Assembly: GCA_001785725.1 (NCBI GenBank)
Contig: MFUQ01000012.1
Coordinates: forward strand, 13,519-18,867
Direction: 5' to 3'
Origin: Candidatus Nomurabacteria bacterium RIFCSPLOWO2_01_FULL_36_10b
GTDB taxonomy: Bacteria > Patescibacteriota > Minisyncoccia > Phycocordibacterales > UBA1006
DNA length: 5,349 bases
Shown: one piece after another, positions 4,754-5,349 of the stretch
Layout of the letters: each line of letters begins with the position of its first letter
Numbering within the stretch: the stretch's first letter is position 1
The notes under the pieces: generated by a model
What the model was told of the DNA's origin: nothing
Databases searched by the model: none
What the model saw: only the letters and a program-made list of their open reading frames with translations
Translations under genes and position numbers: made by a program

Positions 4754-4756
4754 GTT
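4725..4756. terminator. Bidirectional intrinsic terminator downstream of fusA
   Basis: AAAAGCCCCAC (4725-4735) and GTGGGGCTTTT (4742-4752) form a perfect 11-bp stem with a 6-nt loop. On the minus strand it begins a few bases after the fusA stop and ends in a T-run (TTTTG). On the plus strand the T-run is longer (TTTTTGTTTT). It separates fusA from tuf and would also stop any plus-strand transcript from entering fusA antisense. Confidence 0.9.
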
Positions 4757-5349
4757 TTACGCGCGGACGTTGATTCCTTGTCTCTTTTTTATAATTTCAT
4801 CAGCAATATTTTGTGGTACAACATCATAACGAGCAAATTCCATTGTGAATGTGCCACGACCTGATGTCATTGAACGAAGTTTATTCATATAACCAAACAT
4901 TTCTGATAGAGGAACAATCGCTCGTATTGCTTCAACCATATTTCGATTTTCGCTACCTTCTATCAAGCCACGCTTTGATGATATATCGCCAGTAATATCG
5001 CCTACGAATTCCCTTGGCACAACTACTTCAACTTTCATCATTGGTTCAAGAATTTTAGGATTTGCCTGACGAGCACCATCTTGAAATGCTTGTGATGCGG
5101 CAATTTTGAAAGCAATTTCACTTGAGTCAACATCATGGTATGAACCATCATATAATTCAACTTGTATGTCAGTCATTTGATATCCAGCAAGGACACCGCG
5201 TTGCATTGATTCACGAATTCCCTTTTCAACTGCTGGAATATATTCCTGTGGCACGACACCACCCTTGATACTATTCACAAATTCCATACCCTCTTTACGA
5301 TGAACATTTTTAGGCAAATCTTCAGGATCAAATGTGCTTTGAGATAACG
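4757..5349 (-). CDS. fusA: Elongation factor G, C-terminal part (cut by window edge)
   Basis: The last 196 codons of EF-G, the GTPase that drives tRNA-mRNA translocation; the 5' part lies right of the window. Visible are the second half of domain IV, with IKGGVVPQEYIPAVEKG and the tip loop YDGSYHDVDSSE (its histidine corresponds to the conserved His583 of E. coli, which reaches the decoding centre), and domain V from LEPMMKVEV through GDISSKRGLIEG and PLSEMFGYMNKLRSMTSGRGTFTMEF to the C-terminus. The stretch before MEFVNSIKGG (LSQSTFDPEDLPKNVHRKEG) is a few residues longer than in E. coli and not obviously similar; with the edge so near I cannot judge it. The stop is TAA and a strong terminator follows directly, so fusA is the last gene of its str-type unit. 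Confidence 0.97.
   Translation of the reverse strand, partial: LSQSTFDPEDLPKNVHRKEGMEFVNSIKGGVVPQEYIPAVEKGIRESMQRGVLAGYQMTDIQVELYDGSYHDVDSSEIAFKIAASQAFQDGARQANPKILEPMMKVEVVVPREFVGDITGDISSKRGLIEGSENRNMVEAIRAIVPLSEMFGYMNKLRSMTSGRGTFTMEFARYDVVPQNIADEIIKKRQGINVRA

Noticed and set aside
4644..4829. Plus-strand 61-codon frame in the fusA-tuf gap
   Set aside because: Crosses the strong terminator and runs antisense into fusA; start lies inside the promoter spacer and has no ribosome binding site.
4691..4864. Plus-strand 57-codon frame with GAGGG six bases before ATG
   Set aside because: The start context is good, but the frame includes the terminator stem and then fusA antisense, so the full protein would not be made from the predicted RNA.

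Overview
The window is a run of translation genes, all read on the minus strand. In transcription order (right to left) they are the 3' end of fusA (EF-G), a gap of about 500 bp, tuf (EF-Tu), rpsJ (S10), rplC (L3), rplD (L4), rplW (L23), rplB (L2) and the first 11 codons of rpsS (S19), which runs off the left edge. This is the classic str/S10 order. The proteins are bacterial. The style of L2 (short start MKRFKPTTPGRRG, then PHKSLTRGRKR), the Gly-rich L3 loop in place of GQNQ, and the EF-G tail all look like Patescibacteria (Candidate Phyla Radiation), most likely a Parcubacteria-type lineage. That placement is from memory of family style, not from a search. All complete genes end in TAA or TAG, and none needs UGA recoding.

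The ribosomal genes are tightly packed. Gaps are 3 bp (rplD-rplW), 5 bp (rplW-rplB), 7 bp (rplC-rplD), 59 bp (rplB-rpsS), 64 bp (rpsJ-rplC) and 72 bp (tuf-rpsJ). Almost no start has a Shine-Dalgarno sequence. The only good one, before rplD, is poorly spaced and lies in the glutamate codons that end rplC.

The unusual part is the fusA-tuf gap (4259-4756), which separates the str and S10 blocks into different transcription units. fusA ends at a strong bidirectional terminator. Next to it is what looks like a divergent promoter hub: a plus-strand promoter pointing back at the fusA terminator, which could make an RNA of about 85 nt, and a minus-strand promoter (P1) that runs into its own terminator hairpin after about 75 nt. 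A second minus-strand promoter (P2) follows. Downstream of it lie three exact-period 22-bp tandem copies of a 7-3-7 palindrome, and then a long stem-loop just before tuf. P2 shares both hexamers and the 17-bp spacer (TTGACT-N17-TAGTAT) with a site in the rplB-rpsS gap, which suggests a second entry point for the distal S10 operon.

EF-G and EF-Tu act on the elongating ribosome. S10 and S19 belong to the small-subunit head. L2, L3 and L4 build the peptidyl-transferase core and tunnel wall, and L23 the tunnel exit. The coding part is ordinary core genome; any novelty is in the non-coding leader.
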